Shown here one piece after another: positions 8,425 to 15,507 of a stretch of 64,000 nt of DNA. Source of the stretch: Pseudomonadota bacterium (lineage in GTDB: Bacteria > Pseudomonadota > Gammaproteobacteria > Xanthomonadales > Rhodanobacteraceae); NCBI GenBank assembly GCA_018240505.1, contig JAFEFQ010000245.1, positions 37,081 to 101,080 of the forward strand, written 5' to 3'. The notes beneath the pieces were generated by a model. It did no database searches. It was not told the origin of the DNA and worked only from the letters and a program-made list of their open reading frames with translations. Position 1 is the stretch's first letter. Every line of letters starts with the position of its first letter. A program made the translations under genes and the position numbers.

Positions 8425-9234
8425 TCACGACCCGCGCTCCGCGCGAATCCGCTCGTAGGCCGCGTTGATGTCGCGCGCGCGTTCCTCGGCGCGGCGCTTC
8501 AACTCGTCGGGCACGTTGCCGAGCTTGTCGGGATGGTGCTGGCTCATCAGCCGGCGATAGGCGCGCTTGATCTCGGCGTTGCTCGCGTCGCGCTCGATGC
8601 CGAGCACGGCGTACGGATCCTTGCCGCCCGATTTCCCGGGATCTCCGCCATAGCCGCGTTCGCCGCGCTGCGCATGGACGTATTCCTCCCAATTGTCCGG
8701 CGCGACGTAGGCATAGCCCTTCATCACCGCGATGCCGATCAGCTGGCGCTCGTCGACGCCGAGCGCGGCGCAGAGCTTGCGCACGATGACGAGCTTGCCC
8801 GGCGCGAGCGGGCCATCGGCGCAGACGATGTCGAGCAACAGGTCGATGAGGATGAACGAGCGATCGCGGCGCCCGAGCGTCCACGTGCGCAGGTGCACGA
8901 TCGCATTGGTGGTCGAATAGCCCGGCTGCTTGCCGGCGGTGAACTGGCCGATCGCCACATTGCGCAGCTCCGGCGAGAGCTGCAGGCGCAGCATCAGTTG
9001 CTCGGTCGCGACGATCTCGGCCTCGGACACGCGCCCGTCCGATTTCGCGATCGCGCCGGCAAGGCCGAACAGCGGCGCGACGAAGGACAGCGGCGCGGTC
9101 TCGATCGTCCCGCCGAAACTGCCGATGCTGCGGTCGAAGATATGGCCGAGCAGGACGCAGATGATGATCGCCGGCGGGTTGTGGAACACGGCGACCCCGA
9201 TCGCGAAGCCGACCAGCTTGCCCCAGATGTTCAT
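8425..9234 (-). CDS. djlA: DjlA-type membrane-anchored DnaJ co-chaperone
   Basis: A 269-residue protein with an N-terminal membrane segment (residues 1-25, MNIWGKLVGFAIGVAVF), a TerB-like central domain (about 45-175) and a C-terminal J domain (about 200-265) carrying the essential HPD motif in RRLMSQHHPDKLG. It is expected to stimulate the ATPase of DnaK at the inner membrane. I start at the ATG at 9234; the open frame extends 52 codons further but that part is not J-protein-like and would bury the membrane anchor. It is divergent from purC. Confidence 0.9.
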   Translation of the reverse strand: MNIWGKLVGFAIGVAVFHNPPAIIICVLLGHIFDRSIGSFGGTIETAPLSFVAPLFGLAGAIAKSDGRVSEAEIVATEQLMLRLQLSPELRNVAIGQFTAGKQPGYSTTNAIVHLRTWTLGRRDRSFILIDLLLDIVCADGPLAPGKLVIVRKLCAALGVDERQLIGIAVMKGYAYVAPDNWEEYVHAQRGERGYGGDPGKSGGKDPYAVLGIERDASNAEIKRAYRRLMSQHHPDKLGNVPDELKRRAEERARDINAAYERIRAERGS

Positions 9235-9401
9235 GCGCGCGGCCCCCTGCCGGCCCGCGCAGACGCCGGATCGGGGGCGAAAAAAGACAGTGTCATCGAT
9301 CGTTGCGACATTTCCCGAAGCGCGAATTCTAGCCGAACCCGGCGATGCCCGATGAATTGGGCGGTTACAATGCGCACCCGCTCGCCCCACCCGAGGTCGC
9401 C

Positions 9402-10298
9402 GTGCCCACCACGCTGCTGCAATCCCACTTGCCCGGCCTCGACCTGGTCCATCGCGGCAAGGTGCGCGACGTCTATGCCTTGTCCGCGCAGGAACTGCTG
9501 ATCGTCGCCAGCGACCGCCTCTCGGCGTTCGACGTGATCCTGCCCGACCCGATTCCGGGCAAGGGCGAGATGCTCTGCCAGATTTCCAACTTCTGGTTCG
9601 CGCAGACCGCGCACCTCGTGCCGAACCACCTGACCGGCAAGGACGTCGCCGCCGTGCTGCCGGCCGGCGTCGATGTCCATTTGTATGCCCGGCGCAGCGT
9701 GATCACGAAGCGCCTCAAGCCCGTGCCGGTCGAGGCGATCGCGCGCGGCTACCTGATCGGCTCGGGCTGGAAGGACTACCAGGCAACCGGCTCGCTCTGC
9801 GGCATCAGGCTGCCGGACGGCCTGCGCCAGGCCGAGAAACTTTCCGCGCCGATCTTCACGCCCTCGACCAAGGCCGCGATCGGCGACCACGACGAGAACA
9901 TCGGCTTCGATCAGGTCGTCGCCACGATCGGAGGTGACCTCGCCGAACAGGTGCGCGAGGCAACGCTGAAAATTTATACGTTTGCCGCCGAATACGCCGC
10001 CACGCGGGGCATCCTGATCGCCGACACCAAGTTTGAATTCGGCGCCGACGAGACGGGCAAGCTCTACGTGATGGACGAGATGCTGACGCCCGATTCCTCG
10101 CGCTTCTGGCCGGCCGACGAATACCGCGTCGGCATCAGCCCGCCGAGCTACGACAAGCAGTTCGTGCGCGACTATCTCGAACGGCTTCCCTGGAACAAGA
10201 CCGCGCCGGGCCCGAAGCTGCCGCAGTCGGTCATCGACGGCACGGCGGCGAAATATGCCGAAGCTCTGAAGCGGCTGGCAGGCATCGAATTGGACTGA
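9402..10298 (+). CDS. purC: phosphoribosylaminoimidazole-succinocarboxamide synthase
   Basis: A 298-residue SAICAR synthetase of purine biosynthesis, the longer form rather than the roughly 237-residue E. coli form. Signatures include [46 protein letters not shown] and [10 protein letters not shown], plus [14 protein letters not shown]. The GTG at 9402 is preferred because it follows a GAGG ribosome site at ideal spacing and gives the conserved start [13 protein letters not shown]. An upstream ATG at 9345 in frame would add 19 non-conserved residues. Confidence 0.94.
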   Translation: MPTTLLQSHLPGLDLVHRGKVRDVYALSAQELLIVASDRLSAFDVILPDPIPGKGEMLCQISNFWFAQTAHLVPNHLTGKDVAAVLPAGVDVHLYARRSVITKRLKPVPVEAIARGYLIGSGWKDYQATGSLCGIRLPDGLRQAEKLSAPIFTPSTKAAIGDHDENIGFDQVVATIGGDLAEQVREATLKIYTFAAEYAATRGILIADTKFEFGADETGKLYVMDEMLTPDSSRFWPADEYRVGISPPSYDKQFVRDYLERLPWNKTAPGPKLPQSVIDGTAAKYAEALKRLAGIELD

Positions 10299-10372
10299 AC
10301 CGCCAATTTCACTTGCGTCAAAATCGGGCTCGCCGCTTGTCGTGCACAGATCGATGTGATATTTGTATACCC

Positions 10373-10456
10373 ATGACCTCCATCCGCCAGAGCTATTACT
10401 TTTGGTATTACGGCATTCCCAGGCCGCTGGCGGAGGAAGGGGCGCGATCGAACTGA
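10373..10456 (+). CDS. aromatic leader peptide for DAHP synthase attenuation
   Basis: A 27-residue reading frame, MTSIRQSYYFWYYGIPRPLA..., with six consecutive aromatic codons at residues 8-13: Tyr, Tyr, Phe, Trp, Tyr, Tyr. It lies between purC and the DAHP synthase gene, before an intrinsic terminator. Ribosome stalling at these codons when charged aromatic tRNAs are scarce would expose an alternative RNA pairing and prevent termination. The run senses all three aromatic amino acids at once. It is too short for ordinary gene finders. No strong ribosome site precedes it. Confidence 0.85.
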   Translation: MTSIRQSYYFWYYGIPRPLAEEGARSN

Positions 10457-10513
10457 ACAACGATCCGCAAACGAAATACCCTCGAAACCGCCGGCCCGCC
10501 CGGCGGTTTTTTT
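10384..10513 (+). promoter_or_regulatory. transcription attenuator of the DAHP synthase gene
   Basis: Three mutually exclusive stems can be drawn. Segment 1, CCGCCAG (10384-10390), pairs with segment 2, CTGGCGG (10427-10433), enclosing the aromatic codons at 10394-10411. Segment 2 extended as GCTGGCGG (10426-10433) pairs with segment 3, CCGCCGGC (10488-10495), giving an antiterminator of 8 pairs with one G-U. Segment 3 as AACCGCCGG (10486-10494) pairs with segment 4, CCGGCGGTT (10500-10508), followed by seven T residues, giving a terminator. This is the classical leader-peptide attenuation layout. Confidence 0.85.
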
Positions 10514-10601
10514 ATGCGCTGTTTTTGCCGTCGTCCCAGATGGCGAGGATCAAAAAGCGGCCATCCATGGCCGCACTTCTCAACAAAAGAGGCTTGCCAA
10601 C

Positions 10602-11681
10602 ATGACCACCCACCACACCGACGACCTGCGCATCGCCGAACTGCGCGAACTTTCCACTCCCGCCCAGGTGATCGGCGAATTCCCGCTCGACGACAAGGCC
10701 GAGGACACCGTGGCGGCGTCGCGCGCGGCCGTGCACGCGATCCTCGACGGCGCGGACGACCGCCTCGTCGTCGTCGTCGGCCCGTGCTCGATCCACGACA
10801 CGCAGGCGGCGATGGAGTATGCGCAGCGCCTGGTCGCCGAACGCGCGCGCCACGCCGGCGAGCTCGAAATCGTCATGCGCGTCTATTTCGAGAAACCGCG
10901 CACCACGGTCGGCTGGAAGGGCCTGATCAACGATCCCGACCTCGACGGCAGCTTCCACATCGACAAAGGCCTGCGCCTCGCGCGCGCGCTGCTGCGCGAC
11001 ATCAACGCGCTCGGCTTGCCGGCCGGCTGCGAATTCCTCGACATGATCACGCCGCAGTACATCGCCGACCTGGTCGCATGGGGGGCGATCGGCGCGCGCA
11101 CGACCGAGAGCCAGGTGCACCGCGAGCTCGCTTCGGGCCTGTCCTGCCCGGTCGGCTTCAAGAACGGCACCGACGGCAACGTCAAGATCGCGGTCGATGC
11201 GGTGCTGTCGGCGGCGAGCCCGCATCATTTCATGGCGGTGACCAAGGAGGGGCGCACGGCGATCGCGGCCACGCGAGGCAACCGCGACTGCCACGTCATC
11301 CTGCGCGGCGGCAAGGCCCCGAACTACGACGCGGCGAGCGTGGAGGCGGCCTGCGGCGCGATCGCCAAGGCCGGCCTCAACGATCGCGTGATGATCGACG
11401 CGAGCCACGCCAATTCCGCCAAGAACCCGGAGAACCAGCCGAAAGTCATCGACGATATCGCCGGCCAGATCGAAGCCGGCGAAACGCGCATCCTCGGCAC
11501 GATGATCGAAAGCCATCTCGTCGCGGGCCGCCAGGATCTAGTCGAAGGCCAGCCGTTGCAGTACGGCCAGAGCATCACCGACGGCTGCATCGCCTGGGAC
11601 ACGACCGTGCGCACGCTCGATCGCCTCGCGCAGGCGGTGCGCACGCGCCGCGCCCGCGCGCAGGTCAAGTCGGCGGCGTGA
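10602..11681 (+). CDS. aroG: 3-deoxy-7-phosphoheptulonate (DAHP) synthase, class I
   Basis: A 359-residue type I DAHP synthase, which condenses phosphoenolpyruvate and erythrose 4-phosphate in the first step of the shikimate pathway. Motifs include VVVVGPCSIHDTQAAMEYA, MRVYFEKPRTTVGWKGLINDPDLDG, GCEFLDMITPQYIADLVAWGAIGARTTESQ split over the barrel, and MIDASHANS near the C-terminus. The start has an AGAGG ribosome site. Which isozyme type (Phe-, Tyr- or Trp-sensitive) cannot be decided from sequence alone; the upstream leader peptide with Tyr, Phe and Trp codons suggests that it is the general, or only, isozyme. Confidence 0.93.
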   Translation: MTTHHTDDLRIAELRELSTPAQVIGEFPLDDKAEDTVAASRAAVHAILDGADDRLVVVVGPCSIHDTQAAMEYAQRLVAERARHAGELEIVMRVYFEKPRTTVGWKGLINDPDLDGSFHIDKGLRLARALLRDINALGLPAGCEFLDMITPQYIADLVAWGAIGARTTESQVHRELASGLSCPVGFKNGTDGNVKIAVDAVLSAASPHHFMAVTKEGRTAIAATRGNRDCHVILRGGKAPNYDAASVEAACGAIAKAGLNDRVMIDASHANSAKNPENQPKVIDDIAGQIEAGETRILGTMIESHLVAGRQDLVEGQPLQYGQSITDGCIAWDTTVRTLDRLAQAVRTRRARAQVKSAA

Positions 11682-11700
11682 AGTGCTACATTGTCGACCG

Positions 11701-12201
11701 ATGTCGACGGTGTACTACGACTACATGCAGACGCAGATCGGCCGCCTGATGCTCGCGGCCGACGGCCGTGGCCTGCGCCACGTCGATTTCGAGAACGGCA
11801 AGTATCCGGCCACGATCGGCGAGGACTGGGAGCGCGGGCCGGGTGTGCTGCACGAAGCGCGTGCGCAGCTCAAAGCGTATTTCGACGGCCGCCTCACCGA
11901 GTTCGACCTGCCGCTCGCGCCGCAGGGCACCGATTTCCAGCAACAGGTGTGGCTGGCGCTGCTGCGCATTCCGTACGGCACGACGACGACCTACGGCGAG
12001 ATCGCGCGTGTGCTCGGCGACGCCAACGCCACGCGCGCGGTCGGTGCGGCCAACGGGCGCAACCCGTTGCCGATCATCGTGCCCTGCCACCGCGTCATCG
12101 GCAGCAACGGCTGCCTCACCGGTTTCGGCGGCGGCCTGCCGACCAAGCGCTGGCTGCTCGACCACGAGCAACGCCACAGCGCGTTCACGTTGACGCCCTA
12201 G
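11701..12201 (+). CDS. ogt: methylated-DNA--protein-cysteine S-methyltransferase
   Basis: A 166-residue suicide DNA repair protein that moves O6-alkyl groups from guanine to its own cysteine. The active-site Cys129 is in IIVPCHRVIG, preceded by the recognition segment YGTTTTYGEIARVLGDANATRAVGAA. It has only the short N-terminal domain, so it is the Ogt type and not the Ada type. It begins 19 bases after the DAHP synthase gene, so they may share a transcript. Confidence 0.94.
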   Translation: MSTVYYDYMQTQIGRLMLAADGRGLRHVDFENGKYPATIGEDWERGPGVLHEARAQLKAYFDGRLTEFDLPLAPQGTDFQQQVWLALLRIPYGTTTTYGEIARVLGDANATRAVGAANGRNPLPIIVPCHRVIGSNGCLTGFGGGLPTKRWLLDHEQRHSAFTLTP

Positions 12202-12266
12202 ACAAACCGGCTGCGGCGCACGGTATTGCCCGTCATGCCATCATCGACAATGCCGCTCCGAAGCGC

Positions 12267-12593
12267 ATGAAACGCTGCATCGCATCCCTGGTACTCGGTT
12301 TGCTGCTTGCGCAGCTCTGCGCGTGCACCGCATACGAGGCCTATCGCAAATGCGGCTTCGCCGGCTGCCCGGGCGACAGGGAGATCGCCACACAGATCGA
12401 AGCCCGCTGCGCGGGACGCCGGGGATCAGCTTCTGGGACATCGCAGGTGCAGTCGCTGGATCACGTCGTCTATCTGTACGGGCTTGTGGATACCGATCCC
12501 GAACGCGTGCGCGTCGAAGAGGTCGCGTCACGCGCTTCCGGCGGCCTGAAAATCGTCGACTCGATCGCCGTGCGCGCCAGCATCATTCGCTGA
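12267..12593 (+). CDS. small lipoprotein with BON-like domain
   Basis: A 108-residue predicted lipoprotein. The signal reads MKRCIASLVLGLLLAQLCAC, with a probable lipidated Cys20. The mature part has REIATQIEA, VVYLYGLVDTDPERVRVEEVA and IVDSIAV, which match the alpha-beta-beta pattern of BON domains found in OsmY-type envelope proteins. It may bind phospholipids or other envelope components. It converges with the lacI gene; GCAAGGG (12606-12612) and CCCTTGC (12629-12635) form a hairpin between them. Confidence 0.7.
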   Translation: MKRCIASLVLGLLLAQLCACTAYEAYRKCGFAGCPGDREIATQIEARCAGRRGSASGTSQVQSLDHVVYLYGLVDTDPERVRVEEVASRASGGLKIVDSIAVRASIIR

Positions 12594-12624
12594 AGCGCCA
12601 CGCAGGCAAGGGACCAGGCTTCGC

Positions 12625-13674
12625 TCAACCCTTGCGCGCGCCTCGATACGCCCCCGTGGCGCTCTTCGCCCGAACCGGACCCGTCGAACCGCGGATCCTG
12701 ATTTCGTAGGAAATGCGCACGGTCTGCGCCGCCCCGGGATCGCGCATCGACAGCAGCACCTGCTCGGTGGCGATGCGGCCCATCTCGCGGCAGGGTTGGT
12801 GCACCGTGGTCAGGCTAGGCCACACCTGCGCCGAGGCCGGCGTGTCGTCGAAACCGCAGATCGACAGGTCGCGCGGAATCGACAGCCCGCGCTCGAACGC
12901 CTCGTGCATTGCGCCGCAGGCCGAATCGTCGTTGGCGGCGAAGATCGCGGTCGGCGGATCGCGCAGGTCGAGCAGTTGCGCACCGGCGGCAATGCCCGAT
13001 TCGAACGAGAAATCGCCGTCGACCACGACCGCTTCATCATAGTCGAGCCCCGCCTTGCGCAGGCCGTCGCGATAACCGGCCAGCCGCCACGCGCGCGCAC
13101 CGTGGCCGGCGCGCCCGGCGATGTGGCCGATGCGGCGATGACCGAGCGCAGCGAGGTGCTCGACCATCTCGGCCGCAGCCCTGCGCTCGTCGAAGCCCAC
13201 GCCGATGCGCGCATGCGAGGAGCGCGCCGAAATCGCCGAGTAACGCACATTCCATTCGTCGAGGCGGCGCAAGATCTTGAGGTCGTCGCCGATCGGCGGC
13301 GCGAGCACGAGCGCGTCGGGACGGAACTGGGCGACGAATTCCTCGATCGCCGCGACCGGATCGGCGGACAGGTCGAGCGGGCGCAGCATCGCGTTGTAGT
13401 GCGTGTTCTCGCAGGCCTGCAGCACGCCGACGATGAGTTCCATGACGTAGCTCGAACCCGCGTGCGGATTGTCGAACAGCAACGCGACCAGGTACGAGCG
13501 GTTGCCGGCCAGGCTGCGCGCGGACGGATTCGGCCGGTAGTTGAGTTCGCGCGCCGCCGCCTCGACGCGGGCGCGCGCCTTTTCGCTCACGTTCGGCTCG
13601 CGGTTGAACACGCGCGAGACGGTCTTGGTGGACACGCCGGCCTTCAGCGCAACGTCTTCGATTCGGGCTGGCAT
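12625..13674 (-). CDS. LacI-family transcriptional regulator of the adjacent sugar locus
   Basis: A 349-residue repressor. The N-terminal helix-turn-helix reads IEDVALKAGVSTKTVSRVFN, followed by the hinge helix region PNPSARSLAGNRS and a periplasmic-binding-protein-like sugar sensor domain (residues 62-335). It sits beside a halogenase-like flavoprotein, a TonB receptor and a GH1 glucosidase, and three copies of one palindrome, TTGACAGCGCTGTCAA-like, lie in the locus: two between the halogenase and receptor genes and one just upstream of this gene. It probably represses the uptake locus and itself until a beta-glucoside or derived sugar is present. Confidence 0.9.
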   Translation of the reverse strand: MPARIEDVALKAGVSTKTVSRVFNREPNVSEKARARVEAAARELNYRPNPSARSLAGNRSYLVALLFDNPHAGSSYVMELIVGVLQACENTHYNAMLRPLDLSADPVAAIEEFVAQFRPDALVLAPPIGDDLKILRRLDEWNVRYSAISARSSHARIGVGFDERRAAAEMVEHLAALGHRRIGHIAGRAGHGARAWRLAGYRDGLRKAGLDYDEAVVVDGDFSFESGIAAGAQLLDLRDPPTAIFAANDDSACGAMHEAFERGLSIPRDLSICGFDDTPASAQVWPSLTTVHQPCREMGRIATEQVLLSMRDPGAAQTVRISYEIRIRGSTGPVRAKSATGAYRGARKG

Positions 13675-13703
13675 GCGGCGTTTCCCGGCAATCCCTGTGA
13701 AAT

Positions 13704-13717
13704 TGATAGCGTTGTCA
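13704..13717. promoter_or_regulatory. LacI-type operator upstream of the regulator gene
   Basis: TGATAGCGTTGTCA matches the pair of operators at 15382-15422 (TGACAGCGCTGTCA) at 12 of 14 positions. It lies 30-43 bases upstream of the lacI start codon and overlaps the last codons of the halogenase gene. Autorepression is the likely role. Confidence 0.7.
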
Positions 13718-15280
13718 TCCTACCGCAACAGCGCCGCGTTCCGCGCAGATCGCCTCGACGAGCGCGCGATGGTCGGGCAGGTCGTTGGCCGCATGCGTGC
13801 CGAGCACGCGGATCATCTCGAACTCGCGCCGCGCGGCATCGGCTTGCGTGTACGCGGCGCGCGCGGACTCGAGGTCGGTGCGGAATTCCATGCCGTAGAG
13901 GATGTATTGCCAGCTCGCCGGCAGGAACATTTCGATGTCGCTGAGGAAGTCGAGCCGGTGCGGCGGCCGGCTGCGCCACATCGCGAGGCGATCCTTGAGC
14001 GTATCGGGCACGCTCGCCGCATCGACGTTGTCGATCCAGAACGCCGAGTCACGGCGCGCGCTCAGGCAATAGTGCATCTTGACGAAGTCGAAGATGCGTT
14101 CGTAGCGCGCGGACATCGATTCGTTGAACAACCTGGCGACGCGCGTCATCTCGCCGTCGCGCGGCAGCAGGTGTGCAATCAGGTAGGCGGCGATCTCGAT
14201 CAGGCCGATGCCGGTCGATTCGAGCGGCTCGACGAAACCGGCGGAGAGCCCGACCGCGACGCAGTTCTTCACCCACTGCGCGGGGCGATGGCCCGCCTCG
14301 AACCCGAGCACGCGCGCGTTGAGTCCCGCCGCAGCGGGGCCGATGTAGTCGCGCAGCACCTGCTCGGCGCGCGCATCGTCGGTATGGCGCGTCGAGTAGA
14401 CGTAGCCGACGCCGCGGCGCGCGTGCAGGCCGATGTCCCAGGTCCAGCCAGCTTCGTGCGCGGTCGAAATCGTGTACGAGGGAATCGGCGCGTCGGCGCG
14501 CGCGTACGGCACCTGGATCGCGACCGCGCGATCGACGAACAGCGTGTCCTTCGCGCTGCGGAACGCGGAGCCGAGCGCGCGGCCGATCAGCGCCGCGCGG
14601 AAGCCGGTGCAGTCGACGTAGAGGTCCGCTTCGAGCGCACCGGCCTCGCGCGTGTGCACGCGCGCGATCGCGCCGTGCTCGTCGAGATCGACGTTCTCGA
14701 CCGTCGCGATCGTGTGCCGCACGCCAAGGCTGCGTCCGTGTTCGGCGAGCACCCTGGCGAACTGCGCCGCGTCGAAGTGGTAGGCATAGTTGAGCCGGCC
14801 GTGGTATGGCGCGTCGCCGCGCTTCTTCGGCGCGCGCGAGGCGGCGGCGACGCGCTGCTGCAGGGTCACGCTTCCGGCGAACGACGCGCCCGGCGCGGCC
14901 GCGCCGAGCAGCCAGTACGGCAACAGCTCGGGCGCGTCGCCGCGCTGGCTCGGCAGGCTGAACGGATGGAAGTAGTCGCGGCGCGCGCCGCCCGCCGCTG
15001 CGGGCGCACGCACCCAGTCGACGAAGCGGATGCCCTGCTTGAACGTCGCCGTCGCGCCGCGCAGGAAGCGCGCCTCGTCGAGGCCGATCGCGGACAGCGT
15101 GCCGCGGATCGACGGAAACGTGCCCTCGCCGACGCCGAGGACGCCGATGTCGGCCGATTCGACCAGGCTCACGCGCACGCCCTGCGCATGCGCCGCGTTG
15201 AGCACGCGCGCGAGATAGCAGGCAGTCAGCCAGCCGGCCGTGCCGCCGCCGACCACGAGGATGTTGCGCAATGCGGCCAT
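13715..15280 (-). CDS. tryptophan-halogenase-family flavoprotein
   Basis: A 521-residue protein of the flavin-dependent tryptophan halogenase family. The FAD-binding GGGTAGW motif is at residues 11-17. The Lys of ATFKQGIRFVDW and the Glu of EPLESTGIG align with the catalytic Lys and Glu of PrnA. The diagnostic WxWxIP motif is altered to GWTWDIGL. Members of this family are very common next to TonB receptors in sugar-uptake loci of Xanthomonadales and Caulobacterales, where no halogenated product is known. It is divergent from the receptor gene and shares its operator region. Function in the locus is therefore unknown; redox or glycan modification is possible. Confidence 0.85.
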   Translation of the reverse strand: MAALRNILVVGGGTAGWLTACYLARVLNAAHAQGVRVSLVESADIGVLGVGEGTFPSIRGTLSAIGLDEARFLRGATATFKQGIRFVDWVRAPAAAGGARRDYFHPFSLPSQRGDAPELLPYWLLGAAAPGASFAGSVTLQQRVAAASRAPKKRGDAPYHGRLNYAYHFDAAQFARVLAEHGRSLGVRHTIATVENVDLDEHGAIARVHTREAGALEADLYVDCTGFRAALIGRALGSAFRSAKDTLFVDRAVAIQVPYARADAPIPSYTISTAHEAGWTWDIGLHARRGVGYVYSTRHTDDARAEQVLRDYIGPAAAGLNARVLGFEAGHRPAQWVKNCVAVGLSAGFVEPLESTGIGLIEIAAYLIAHLLPRDGEMTRVARLFNESMSARYERIFDFVKMHYCLSARRDSAFWIDNVDAASVPDTLKDRLAMWRSRPPHRLDFLSDIEMFLPASWQYILYGMEFRTDLESARAAYTQADAARREFEMIRVLGTHAANDLPDHRALVEAICAERGAVAVG

Positions 15281-15370
15281 CTCGCTTTCTCCCGAGTCCT
15301 TTTCTTCGTGCGCGTGAGTCGCGCCGGCGTCTCGCCATGCGCGCGGCTTTTCGCGCTTTTCTCGCAGCCT

Positions 15371-15434
15371 AGGATATCCCGATTGTCAGCGCTGTCAATT
15401 TTCGATTGACAGCGCTGACAATTTGCAGTATTTC
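15371..15434. promoter_or_regulatory. divergent promoters with paired LacI operators
   Basis: Two perfect 18-base copies in inverted orientation, ATTGTCAGCGCTGTCAAT (15382-15399) and ATTGACAGCGCTGACAAT (15405-15422), are 23 bases apart centre to centre. Each overlaps a promoter. On the plus strand TTGACA (15406-15411), 17 bases, TATTTC (15429-15434) drives the TonB receptor. On the minus strand TTGACA (15393-15398), 16 bases, TATCCT (15371-15376) drives the halogenase gene. One LacI protein can shut both. Confidence 0.85.
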
Positions 15435-15507
15435 TTGCCGCGCCCCGTATCAGACCGGTCCTCGAAACCGGCAAACCGGCACCGACCAATTCTCTGGAGG
15501 GAGACCC

